Source: Gnetum montanum (lineage: Eukaryota > Streptophyta > Gnetopsida > Gnetales > Gnetaceae). From it: a stretch of 24,728 nt of DNA. Both the position numbers and the translations under genes were made by a program. A model generated the notes under the pieces. The model was not told the origin of the DNA, made no database searches, and saw nothing but the letters and a program-made list of their open reading frames with translations. Location of the stretch: contig MNCI01016496.1 of the NCBI GenBank assembly GCA_015680685.1, positions 6,665-31,392 on the forward strand, read 5' to 3'. Within the stretch, counting starts at the first letter, position 1. Every line of letters starts with the position of its first letter. Shown here piece by piece: positions 1-9,238 of this stretch.

Positions 1-1290
1 CTATGGATTGGTTGAAGATGGCCATCACCATTTCCTCCTTAGCCTATTTTAGTTGTTCTTGAAGCTACTAAAAAGATTCATCTTTAGTTATTGCTAGGCC
101 GAGGAGCACAGGATCAACAAAAAAGGATGCAATTCAGCAACTTCCAGAACCAAGCATTGGTTTTGTGCTTGAGCCATTTCAAGTTGCCCTTCCAAGATGA
201 TGCATTTGCACTTTGCCTCTAGCAACTTCAACTAGGTCACAGTAATGTTGTCTAGAAAATCCAAGATATTCAGAATTGGTTGCCCAATCCCCACCAGTCA
301 ATCCAACAACTCTTCATGCTAGGCTGCACTCAATCTTCCATTGACTATGCCTATAGACATCTGCACATCTTGAAGTGCAGATACATCTAGTACAGATGCC
401 CCAAGTGCATTAAGAACTTCTGCTATTCGATTAGCAACAACTTCAACAATGGTTTCCTACCCTTGGTGCTACATCACCAGTACAATTGCCCCCTCACCCT
501 TCTTCAAGTGCATCAAAAAGGAGGTAGCATTCCTAGAGATTTCTAGAAATAAATGGTGTTGAGCTAAAGACACTATCATCTCTTAAGCATTGGGATTTGA
601 TCTTGCATGCAACTACATTTTTTGGGCAAATTATATTGGTCTACCTCTTTCCATCTGGCTAATTGTCTGAGACACCTCATTAAGGTGACTAATCGTGGAT
701 TGATATATAGATGGGTCCACACCCTTTGTTTTGGAATGCTGCTCCTACTCATGCAAGATCTGCTCTTAGATTTCATGCAAGCACTCAATGGCTATGAAAT
801 CCTCCAACAATGTTTCTTGAGTAGGCAATGGAGGCAACAACTACTACTCCCATTCTTTCAACAAGGCAAGTGTCTTGTCTTTCATCATTTCAGACCATAA
901 GGTAGTGGGAGTATGCCTGATTATGTCATTTGCATAGTGGATGATCCCTACTTTGTTGCAATGTTTCTAAATGAGGCATGGGAAAGGTATGGTTTTCCTT
1001 CCACTTTTATTTTCTTTGAAGTGCTTCTCGATCTCTAAATAGATTAATTATGGAAGGTTCACCAAAAATCTCCCACTTAGAGCAGTACATGCTCAGGAAA
1101 AAAAGGTAATCACCTTACTGGGCCTCACCATTGGATTGAGGTAATAGGCTGCTATCTTAAAGTATACATGTTCCACTAGTGTGAGCACATCAAATTCCTT
1201 ATAGTTTACCTTGTAACACTGTTGGGTCCACTCCTTTTTGGCCTTAGGATCAACTTGTATCAACAACTCTGCCAATTGTGTCCTTGTGTC
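1..1290 (-). pseudogene. Decayed ORF resembling 'putative plant transposon protein' with helical C-terminal region
   Basis: A broken minus-strand reading frame runs leftward and off the window. The best preserved piece (1093-1275) contains LADTRTQLAELL and AAYYLNPMVRPSKV. After a stop comes a stretch reading roughly LVNLP then IPFPCLI and HCNKVGI. That order (basic linker, 'inlPslI', 'lpFPcLI', 'GV/GI') resembles the plant transposon-associated domain often found in retroelement-derived host ORFs. Further along (about 100-480) a frame with few stops reads VEVVANRIAEVLNALG and later LEGQLEMAQAQNQCLVLEV. This is regularly hydrophobic and compatible with a coiled coil. At least five stops and some frame changes rule out an intact protein. 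The family assignment rests on pattern memory only. It could instead be the N-terminal part of an unusual gag. No function is claimed. Confidence 0.4.
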
Positions 1291-1990
1291 AGCTAACCCA
1301 AGAATGTTCTTAATCTAAGTAGGACACCTAAATGTCCTTCATCTTTACTATGGAGCCTTCACTTCTATTATTTCAGAAGAGGTATTTCTCTCCCATATAC
1401 GACTCCCCACTGGAAGTGATGACTGGCCACATGGAAGAGCTTTGCAACTATGTTCTCACCTCTTCTAGAGTGTGCTCTAAAAATGGCCTGGAGTTCAATT
1501 CCTAGATAACTAAGCATTGGATTTCACAGGGCCTAATGGTGTCAAGGTAGGCTTGTGTCAGTATGAATTTTAGCCTTGGTATGGGTCTTAGTGCTTCTCC
1601 ACATTGCGATTGTTCTATTTCAACTTCTTCTTCATGAATCTATCAAATAGATTCCACTTTGGACTCCTCTTGAAGAGGTCCTATTGCATGGGTTGCTTCT
1701 TGTTGTTCCTAGGGCTATTCTTATTGTCCCCCTCCATTCCTAGGTCATTTCTCCCTTGGTTACAATGTTCATCCCTCCTATAGTCATTTTAGTCTTGGCA
1801 TCATCTGTAATCACAACATGACCACAAGTTAGCAATTGTTTTGTAACATGAGACAATTGGAATACCTTATCTCCTTGCGATAGTTACACTTGACTAAGTT
1901 GTGATTATGGCTATTTTAATCAATTTTAATCATTATTATAATTATATTTTAATGTTAATAAATCATTTCAAAAGGTGTTCAAATGGTTAA
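1291..1990. other. Low-information degraded region
   Basis: No convincing open frame is seen. Short minus-strand fragments between 1290 and about 1860 may be the upstream part of the decayed ORF to the left. One at 1840-1890 contains several cysteines (NLVKCNYRKE, then SNC), which might be a relic zinc-knuckle, but the spacing does not fit CCHC well. From 1900 to 1990 the sequence is AT-rich without features. Confidence 0.4.
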
Positions 1991-2520
1991 CTTCACAAAA
2001 ATGATGGTTTCATATCACTGTATTCATTAACCCTTTTGGGGGAGTTAGAAAAATTTTCAAAAAAAAATCATCAAAAACCTTAAGGTTTGTAGCCACCATG
2101 ATTTAGAGCTTACCTCCAGTAGCTGTAGGATCAAAGAATAGAGTGATTTGGATAAATAGTTGGAAAGTTATGGGCTCTGGAAGATTTTGGGCTTTGAAAA
2201 AAGGCAAAAACTCCCCTCGTGTTATGAAGAAAATGTCAAAAATTGACAAAGTCCTAAAAAATATTTATAGAGTTTTTGGCTTGCGTTGACTAGGCCCAAT
2301 CAATAGGGTTATCTATGTTGACTAGGCCTAGTCAACATAGTTGTTGACCATCGTTGACTTTGGTCAAACTTCCAAAATACAAGGAACTTTTGAATGAAAT
2401 TGGGATCAAATGGAAGCCCATAAAGCCATGAACATGATGAATGGTAGAAGAGGGTTTTGAAGCTCAAAAAATTGAGAAAATTGAGAAAAATTATTTGGAG
2501 AATGAATTTAGTGAGAGCTT
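1990..2520 (-). promoter_or_regulatory. Minus-strand promoter, probably part of an LTR
   Basis: Read on the minus strand, this segment has an upstream region with clustered TTGAC cores and a long palindrome, then a good TATA box (TATAAATA, plus positions 2262-2269). About 130 nt further on are CCAGAGCCCATAACTTTCC and TTCTTTGATCC, which look like an R/U5 leader. No primer-binding site or clear TG/CA ends were found, so calling it an LTR is inference. It lies downstream of the integrase and post-pol region of element 2 on the same strand, so it could be element 2's 3' LTR. It could equally be the 5' LTR of a unit that includes the decayed ORF at 1-1290. Confidence 0.4.
2313..2340. repeat. 28-bp perfect palindrome
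   Basis: Two 14-nt arms with no spacer: CTATGTTGACTAGG followed directly by its exact reverse complement. It contains two TTGAC (W-box core) motifs in opposite orientation. It lies about 45-80 bp upstream of the minus-strand TATA box. Further TTGAC cores lie on both sides (near 2286, 2343, 2352 and 2362). Confidence 0.9.
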
Positions 2521-2920
2521 AAGGAGCACAGAGCTTAATACATAATGGAATATGTGAAAGATAGGATTGTAGCAATGTCTAAGATAAGGGAATTAACTAT
2601 CCAAACCAAGAGATATGCAAGTGGGTCCTTTCCATAGCAAACACATGTCCTTTTTGCCCTTACATAACCTCAACTAAGGAGTCTATGGGCCCATAGTTGA
2701 TTTAATGATCATAAAAAGTTAAGGACCAACTCAGAAGAATCTATCCAGGAATTCCAACACATCAAACTAAGACATCAAACATAACATAGAAATCGGCAAT
2801 GAGATGAGTTGTGGCAACATGGATGGATGGCTGAGAAAGTGAAATGGAATCCCGAATTGAGGTCATAAGAAGTCCCTTTTAAAGTTTGTGTTTAAAATGA
2901 CTTGAGAAGATCCATCCTTA

Positions 2921-3314
2921 GTCCAAACCAAAACCAACCTCTTTCAATGACTTCACATTGCCACTCCAAGACCGATCCATCCCCTCAAGATACAAGAGTG
3001 CTCATACAAAATAACCATCATTCCATAAAGAGAAGAAAAGAGTAGGAAGTGAGAGAGGGCCCTAGTTAGAGGGGACATTCAAGCATGCGTAATATGTCTT
3101 TCTAGTCCCATAACCAATGCTTGTAGCCCATTTATTTGTATAAGGGATGTGCTTTGAATTCCCATCATGTTGTTCTTTTTTTTATTTTAATGGAAACCAC
3201 ACTATGCAATGAATTTATTTAACTTCTTGTAGTGGGTAACATGGAATGACAGGTAGTTGATGAAAAACACCCAAGCACTCAAGCAAGTAAAAGAGTACAA
3301 AGAGTATTGAGTCC
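2921..3314 (-). mobile_element. Element 2 (distal part of post-pol region), displaced by element 1
   Basis: On the minus strand, about 2921-3165 aligns by eye with element 1 positions about 7900-8112. Shared landmarks in order are ATGGGCTACAA, a block ending CCCTCTAACTA, then GGGGATGGAT, then GGTTGGTTT. This is the downstream continuation of element 2, whose pol part lies to the right of element 1 (9732-11.8 kb). The piece is cut at 3314 exactly where element 1's LTR begins. There is no coding content. The left limit is where recognisable similarity fades; the true element may reach the TATA-bearing region near 2.0-2.5 kb. Confidence 0.7.
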
Positions 3315-3319
3315 TAATG

Positions 3320-3370
3320 GGGCATGATATCGCATGGGCCGTGATATCGCATCCCACGCGATATCGCAGT
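3320..3370 (+). promoter_or_regulatory. GCGATATCGC palindrome array in 5' LTR U3
   Basis: Three copies of the self-complementary decamer or one-base variants (TGATATCGC, TGATATCGC, GCGATATCGC) lie within about 50 bp and end just before the TATA box. The variants fit CpG-to-TpG decay of methylated cytosines. The position suggests transcription-factor sites or local cruciforms. The role is inferred. Confidence 0.7.
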
Positions 3371-3383
3371 GTGTCGCAAAGTC

Positions 3384-3391
3384 TATAAATA
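3384..3391 (+). promoter_or_regulatory. TATA box of element 1 5' LTR
   Basis: TATAAATA inside the LTR, directly downstream of the palindrome array. The same box sits at the equivalent place in the LTR at 24625-24632. Transcription would start about 30 bp further on, defining the U3/R border. Confidence 0.75.
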
Positions 3392-4112
3392 AGAGGCAGC
3401 TCTTCCTTGTTTCTCATCCTAGGTTTAGACCATAGTGAAAGTCTGGCAATTTTCCCTCTCCAGAGATAGAATATTTTCCATGTGCCTGCAGTAGGAACTC
3501 CAAAGTGAATGGATCTTTATTCTAGCAAATATTGTACCTAAAAGCATGTTTGTGTATGGCAATAAAGACAAGCTTCTTGGATAAACCTTGCAGTACATGG
3601 AATAGGCCAATTAGGACTTTTATTTATTGTTATTTACTATTTACCATTTAATTCTTTATTAGTTGTTTAATTCTCTCTCAACCCTTCTCTCCTAGTTAAG
3701 TGCCTCAATATGACCGCTTCGAGCACGTGTGTTACACTTGGTGATCCCAACAACGATTAGTGTTTGGTAGCCAAGGTTGCATTGGTTCAGGGTGTGAACA
3801 GTAAGTGGGAATGGATGCTGATGCTAGGTTAATTAATGCTTAGTTAGTTATTTAAATTTATTTAATTAGTCTCTTCACCCTTCACCTCAATAGCATAGGA
3901 GATAAAACATAAAAAGACATAAAAATCATATACCTCAGACTTACTTAATCATACACCGTGACAACAACAAGTAAGTCTGGGAAGACAATGAATGATTAAC
4001 CTTAAGTGTTCCATGAGGCATGTAGGCACTTAGTCTACAGAATTTGACCAGATCGCACATGTAACACTCGTATTCATATGGTTGAGTGTTGGGATACCTT
4101 GCCACTCATCAT

Positions 4113-4130
4113 TGGCACCGCTGCCAGGGA
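4113..4130 (+). other. Primer-binding site, tRNA-Asp type
   Basis: TGGCACCGCTGCCAGGGA differs at three positions from TGGCGCCGTTGCCGGGGA, the complement of the 3' end of plant tRNA-Asp(GTC) that Athila/Tat-group elements commonly use. It starts one base after the LTR ends in CA, which is the usual spacing. All three differences are transitions. Confidence 0.85.
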
Positions 4131-4269
4131 CTAAGTGTTTGTGCGCTAAGTAGAACATAGGAAATCACTCACATCGTTGGGAGCTTAAAAAAACCTTAGG
4201 GTTAATTAAACAAAAAATTAAATTAAATTAAATTATATAATGGTTAAACAACACACCGATAAAATAACA

Positions 4270-6728
4270 ATGTCTTCTTCTTCTAACAAGAGCAATTCAC
4301 CACCTAGGGATTATACTAGAAACAGTCAGTAGTCTAAAACACATAACCAAAATTTTTTAGTTCCTCAATAGTATCGGATAGTATATACTCATCCCGATGA
4401 GTATATACCAGATTTTACCTTTATCCTCCATTAGGATGAATAGTTGCAATGGAGAGACTTGCAAGGTAACATAGTGTTACCTCCAGATCGTGCAGTCCCC
4501 AACATGCTCCTCCATGCCTTAGCACAGATCAGCATGACACAGCTATATGTTGAATACATTGTAGGCAATTTTGACACAAGGGATTACCATCCCATGGAAG
4601 CCCAACATTTAAGGGACTTGCAACAGGAGAGCCACCACACACTGTTGAAGGGAAAAGGGTCCTGGATGTCCTAAGTGAAATCGAAGATGGTGAACCCATT
4701 ATAATAGGTTCTCTATAGAAGGATGTTCCCCCTCCTAATGACGGTGAGGAGGTGGGTTATCAAAACTTACATTCCACGATACACAACCCTAGTTCTGATA
4801 CCTGTGAATGCCAACTGCTCACTAAGGAAACAACAACACATGACAAGGACTGACACTTAGATCATCATCACGATCAGGGCCATAGTAGCCGAAGAGAAGG
4901 AAAGAAACATTGTCATGGAAATGGATTTCCTTCTTCTTCTCCTTCATCACATCACTCACCCTCTCCTTCCACATCTGGGCGTAGCAATAGAGAGCATAAT
5001 GGTGAGGATAAGGGTAGGAAAAATGAGAGACCTCGACGAGAAAGTCGAGAGAGAGGATGAGGGTACTCACGGGAATCAAGGCATGAATGAAGGGAAAGTA
5101 GGAAACAATGTAGACATCATAGACGCCATGAAAGAGATGATCATGACAAGCTCCTACTTGCAACCCAGAGTATGCTCCATATAACGGAGGTAGTTAGGAT
5201 ACCCACAAAGCATCAAAAGGATAGCTAGATCAAGCGCTTAGACATGAACAATATCCCATGCTTTGAAAGGGGATATAATGCTAATCCACAAAATCATTTA
5301 CAGGTATTCCATGATGCCTACGCCTTGGAAAATATAGAAAACAAGTGGCAGAAACTAAAGTTGTTCCCTAGGACACTCATCAAGGAAGTAGAGAGTTGGT
5401 ACTGGTCCTTAGAGCTAGAAACCATTAGGAGGTGGAGTACAATGTTAGAACTCTTCAATGATAAATACCAAACGTACTCCAAAGTGTCTAATTTGTGAGA
5501 GTAGATCCAAGGATGGAAGCAAGGTCACCATGAACCCTTGGATGTTGCCATGGGCTGCTACTACGCATTGCTACATCATTTCCCGGGCCATGGTTACGCA
5601 TAGCAGGATCAACTCTACCATCTCATAGATGGGCTAAAGTATGAAACTAGGAGATCCCTTGGGACTTATGCCCAAGGGAGACTATCAGAACTTAAATCCC
5701 ATGAAATTCATCACTTGTTGGAGCAAGTAGCCAAAGAAGAAGGGGAGCTATGAAAAAGAGAGAGTGTGGAAGAATACAACCATGATCCTTCCCTTTGAAA
5801 GAAGGGAGTGAAATTTTGTGATGAAGAGGATGAGTCACCACTCGAAGGGTTGGTGAATAGAAAAACATTGCCAATTCAAAAGCTAACAACAGAAGTATCA
5901 ACTAAGATGGATCAATTGTGGGATTCCTTAGACTCTAGGCTTGAAACTGTCCTAAAAGTCCTAGAAGAGTCTAAGGAGGAACGAGGTAGTGACTTCGATA
6001 AGAAAAAATGGAGAGATTCAGGCCCTGCATGTGACAAGGGTAAGGGGAAAATTACTATCTCCGATGAGGTTATGGACTCATACACAGATAATGATGGTTT
6101 ATGTGAGATCTACCAATATGACCATCCTAAGGGATGTTGTCCAATCATCTCACATTTACAAGAGTCTGGGTTGTATGCACTCAACCCGAGGCTCAACAAA
6201 CGGCAAACACCCCGAAGGTTACCTTATCCCCAAGGTAACCCAAACCAGTTTCACCAACCATTAACATACTATCCAAGTGGAACTCTGGTACAACCCATCG
6301 AAAAACATCAGCAATGGAAATACCCACAGTCATGGGGGATGCCACCACAAAAACAACAGTACCCTTACCGACAACCAGACCCATATGGATATTATGTGCA
6401 GTAGTTGAATTCTCCAAGTGACTCTATGGGTCACACAACTCCCCAACGTCACTACCAGGTTTGGGAGTACTTTAGAAGGACTCCTTCTCCTATGGGAGAT
6501 ACCCCACACATGTACCATCCTCCAAATCCATCCACCTCTCTTCCACCGGTAGTTCCCACACCACCTGCTCCAACAATGCAAGGGGAATGCCCTACTCAAC
6601 CGCAACAACGAAATGCTACGAGAGTTGTAAACATTCAACCCGCTGTTGGTTTTGAAAATTGTAAGAAGAGAAGACCTTTCTTCAAAACCAAAAGCCTAGA
6701 CAAGCTCTCACAACAACAAGCGGTTTAG
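4270..6728 (+). pseudogene. gag: Degenerate gag of element 1
   Basis: Structural polyprotein of the element. The ATG at 4270 begins MSSSSNKSNSPPRDY and is followed by in-frame stops at 4330, 4369, 4432 and 4441. The frame shifts near 4650 and then stays the same to 6728, with further stops at 5496, 5751 and 6402. A low-complexity stretch rich in Arg, Glu, His and Ser lies at about 4840-5150. The retrotransposon gag domain follows (about 5240-5760): LKLFPRTLIKEVESWYWSLE, then LIDGLKYETRRSLGTYAQG and HHLLEQVAKEEG, in the family's usual order. Near 6105 a CCHC knuckle reads CEIYQYDHPKGCC, with the second Cys replaced by Tyr. The tail (6200-6700) is rich in Pro, Gln and Tyr. It ends upstream of the protease, which is in another frame. 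Confidence 0.85.
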
Positions 6729-6889
6729 TCTGGGCACACTCCTCCAACATCCAAAACTTCAGGGCTCCCTTTTATTCAACAACAAAGCTTAACGTATATG
6801 GTTATGTTAATGTATATCATTGCCGACTGGATCAAGGTAGGCCACCTTCCCAAGAAACTCTCTGATCCTGGAAGCCCCTTAATCTATCT

Positions 6890-7405
6890 ACAAGCTACCA
6901 GGAATGCAAGGCTCTTCTTGACTCAGGTTCTGGAGTCAACTTAATTGCACAGGAAATGTATCAAGCCTGGAACCTGTCCCAACTTAAGAAGTGCAATATT
7001 CAACTTGAGTTGGCTGACCAGTTCATCACCATTCCCTTGGGATTGGTGGAGGACATAGTGATCACTGTGTGTGGTTGGTCACACCCAGCCGATTTCCTGG
7101 TGATCGATGTCAATAGTAACAACGGGGGCTTCCCAATTATAATGGGAAGGCCATGGCTGAGTACAATAGATGCGTACCTAGGGATTTACGATCTTTCCTT
7201 GGAGATATCTAAGGTAAACATTTATGGGAAGATCGAGAAGAAGAAAGTTTCATGCATCACATATAGTGACTCAGAGGGTGATGACATGGAGGAATGCTCA
7301 GTATCTCTTCCATGTAACCGGTGTGCCCAAGAAACACAAATACAAAAGTGCCTGTATGTAGCAACCACACAAGTAGTAGACACCCCGTGGTTGAAAGCTA
7401 GTTGA
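6890..7405 (+). pseudogene. Retroviral-type aspartic protease of element 1
   Basis: The protease would cut the Gag-Pol polyprotein. The active-site motif is intact as LLDSGSGVNLI (D-S-G codons at 6920-6928). It is followed by an open stretch containing QLELADQFITIPLGLVEDI, then ADFLVIDV and IIMGRPWLS, the conserved 'ILGRPWL' strand of plant gypsy proteases. The C-terminal part has an acidic patch (YSDSEGDDMEE) and ends with a stop at 7403-7405. In a full Athila/Tat element reverse transcriptase would follow; here the sequence passes within about 100 bp into the post-pol region. The fold's core motifs are intact, but it lacks an in-frame gag partner and is probably not made. Confidence 0.85.
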
Positions 7406-8582
7406 AAGAGCAACCTAATATGCATGGAATAAACTAGGGAAAAAACTCACACAAACAACGAAGGCATAGATACATTAGAATATGGGCGTCACCAACTTCC
7501 ACCCCTTAACCTGAAAACATCAATCGGGAGAAGTTGGACACTTCTAAGAAATTCAAATGGACATTCATTATTTCAGATCTCTCCCTTTCCATTCAGTCAT
7601 ATGGGAGATGGCCACCTATGCTAATCATTGGAGGCCCTCAGTCCTTTTAAGTTTTTTTTACACATTTTTTTTACACGTTTTTGTTTTACAATTTTTTTTT
7701 ACACATTTTTGTTTTACAAATTTCTTTAAATTTTCTTGTTTTTGTTTTACAACATCGTTATACTTTTTCATTTTTTTTTGTATGTTTGTGTGTGTTTTAT
7801 CCATCCTGTAAGTTTTCACTCAATAAGTGTTCTTCATGATGGTATGACCTATTTTCCTATTGATTGCTAATGTTTGGTTTTTACCTTTAAGTGATGATGT
7901 TGATACTAATTCCATGGGCTACAAACACTAGTTATGGAACTAAAATAAAAATGTTCCCTCTAACTAAGGCCCTTCTCGCTTCCCATTCTCTCCTCCTTTG
8001 TTTAGTCGGAATGGTAGTGGCTCTTGGGTGAAGGCATTCTTATTATTCAAGGGGATGGATTGGACGAATGCATTGATGCAAAGTCACTGGATGTGGTTGG
8101 TTTGAGGCTAGAGTTGGAATGATATTTACCAAGTCACACTAATCATTAACTCCACAAGAGGTTGTACACCATCTTGTTCTTGAGATTCCGTTCCATCCTA
8201 TTCTCTCCATCCTTCTCTCCATTATTCACCTCTTTGTCGGTTGTATCATTAGTGTATATCTTGGTGGATACATTGTTTTCTTTTTCATAAATTCTTGCAG
8301 TTAATACTTTAACTCTTGTTCCAAATGACATTCCCAGAGCCTACGGACTCTTTGAATGTGGGTTTGTCAGGGCATTAAGGGCATGAGCCTGCTTTGGGAA
8401 GGCCCCACTAACATTCCTATTTGGTGCACCAGATAACTTCTTTTTCCTAACATTTTCACAATCCATTTTATTTTGTTCAATTTCATCTTGACATCCATTT
8501 CATCAATGTCCTAGTTGTCTCTTTTTATCCCTCTTTCTTATTCCTTTTCTTTTTCCATTCTTTCGCTACCGGAGGTTCGCGA

Positions 8583-8597
8583 TTAGTCATGGGGGTA
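8583..8597 (+). repeat. Upstream copy of polypurine-like 15-mer
   Basis: TTAGTCATGGGGGTA, identical to the 15 nt at 9125-9139 that abut the 3' LTR. Here the LTR start does not follow (CAGGGCCC instead of TGATGGG). It may be an extra plus-strand priming site or the trace of a duplication. Confidence 0.6.
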
Positions 8598-9124
8598 CAG
8601 GGCCCAATTTTTTTGATTTTCTCCTAACCCCTACACCTTTGATACTCATCATTAATATATCTCTAGATCCGTAATCAGCCATGCCACAACTTAGCCAATG
8701 GGCTTACATCTAAGCAAGGTAACAATTGCATTATGATTCATTTACCCTTGCTAATAAAAGACTATGTTGTGTGTGCATATGGCAATCATAACACAATGGA
8801 TTGGATCTGGAGGAAACACTTAGAATGGATCGGTGCTGAAGTAACTATGCAAGGAACGAGATCGATGGCGTACTTACAGATGGACAACGAAAGGCGCAAT
8901 CTTGGCATTGGTAGCAAACTTCTTCTTTTTCTCCCTTCTCTTTCTTAGCTGCCAAATGAGGCCTGATGTCAATGTATTAAGGTGTTCACTCTTGTTTTCA
9001 TGAACACCAATTTTGTCTTGTCTTGTAATGATGATCTGTTCACATGTCATCCCATTAGTTCCATTCAGTCAATAATTCCATACCTTTCCAATATTTTGTA
9101 AGGAACTCAAGGACAAGTTTTCAT

Positions 9125-9139
9125 TTAGTCATGGGGGTA
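9125..9139 (+). other. Polypurine-tract-like sequence before the 3' LTR
   Basis: TTAGTCATGGGGGTA ends immediately before TGATGGGATGCG, the LTR start. Its place and G-run fit the plus-strand primer site. It is shorter and less pure in purines than usual, so the exact primer is uncertain. Confidence 0.65.
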
Positions 9140-9148
9140 TGATGGGAT

Positions 9149-9237
9149 GCGATATCGCGGCCACCGCGATATCACATCCCACACGATATTGCGTATGTGA
9201 TATTGCGTTGTCCCTTGCGATATAACGTACACGATAT
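9149..9237 (+). promoter_or_regulatory. GCGATATCGC palindrome array in 3' LTR
   Basis: Six copies or decayed copies of the decamer in about 90 bp (GCGATATCGC, GCGATATCAC, ACGATATTGC, GTGATATTGC, GCGATATAAC, ACGATAT). Most differences are C-to-T or G-to-A, as expected from deamination at CpG. Spacers between the units vary. Confidence 0.75.
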
Positions 9238-9238
9238 N
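9238..9238. other. Undetermined base (n) at an apparent deletion junction
   Basis: This is the only ambiguous base noticed in the window. It falls exactly between the palindrome array and the sequence that lies about 240 bp further on in the 5' LTR. It may mark a joined or collapsed repeat rather than a true deletion. Confidence 0.9.

Larger units (their letters stand above)
3315..4111 (+). repeat. 5' LTR of element 1
   Basis: The left end starts TAATGGGG (expected TG mutated to TA; compare TGATGGGA in the copies at 9140 and 24505). The right end is CACTCATCA, one base before the primer site. In order it holds three near-copies of GCGATATCGC, a TATA box (3384-3391), an R/U5 region shared with the copy at 24505, and a long U5 shared with 9239-9731. 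Similarity to the 3' LTR over that shared part is roughly nine bases in ten by eye, with mostly C/T and G/A differences, indicating an old insertion. Confidence 0.88.
7406..9139 (+). other. Post-pol non-coding region of element 1
   Basis: From about 7500 to 7640 this matches the region after integrase in element 2 (minus 10384-10240). A T-rich stretch (about 7650-7800) follows, with repeated TTTTACA units; its relative in element 2 is also T-rich, so the Phe-rich open frame there is compositional, not an env gene. About 7900-8112 matches element 2 at 3165-2921. The rest to 9139 has no recognisable coding. A 71-codon open frame at 8733-8948 has no family resemblance and is not called a gene. 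Confidence 0.6.

Noticed and set aside
2126-2142. LFFDPTATGG-like minus-strand peptide similar to element 3's gag LFFDPTTPTN
   Set aside because: The match is only a few residues, with no gag similarity on either side, and lies in a probable leader region.
4822-5163. 113-codon minus-strand open frame
   Set aside because: It is antisense to the charged low-complexity part of gag and has no recognisable domain.
7557-7811. Phe-rich open frame resembling a membrane protein or env gene
   Set aside because: It lies in a T-rich tract. The matching tract in element 2 (10067-10384) has a similar composition but no conserved protein pattern beyond the start, so it is compositional.
8733-8948. 71-codon open frame in the 3' part of element 1 as an accessory gene
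   Set aside because: No homologous segment was seen in element 2, no domain is recognisable, and the length is within chance for this region.
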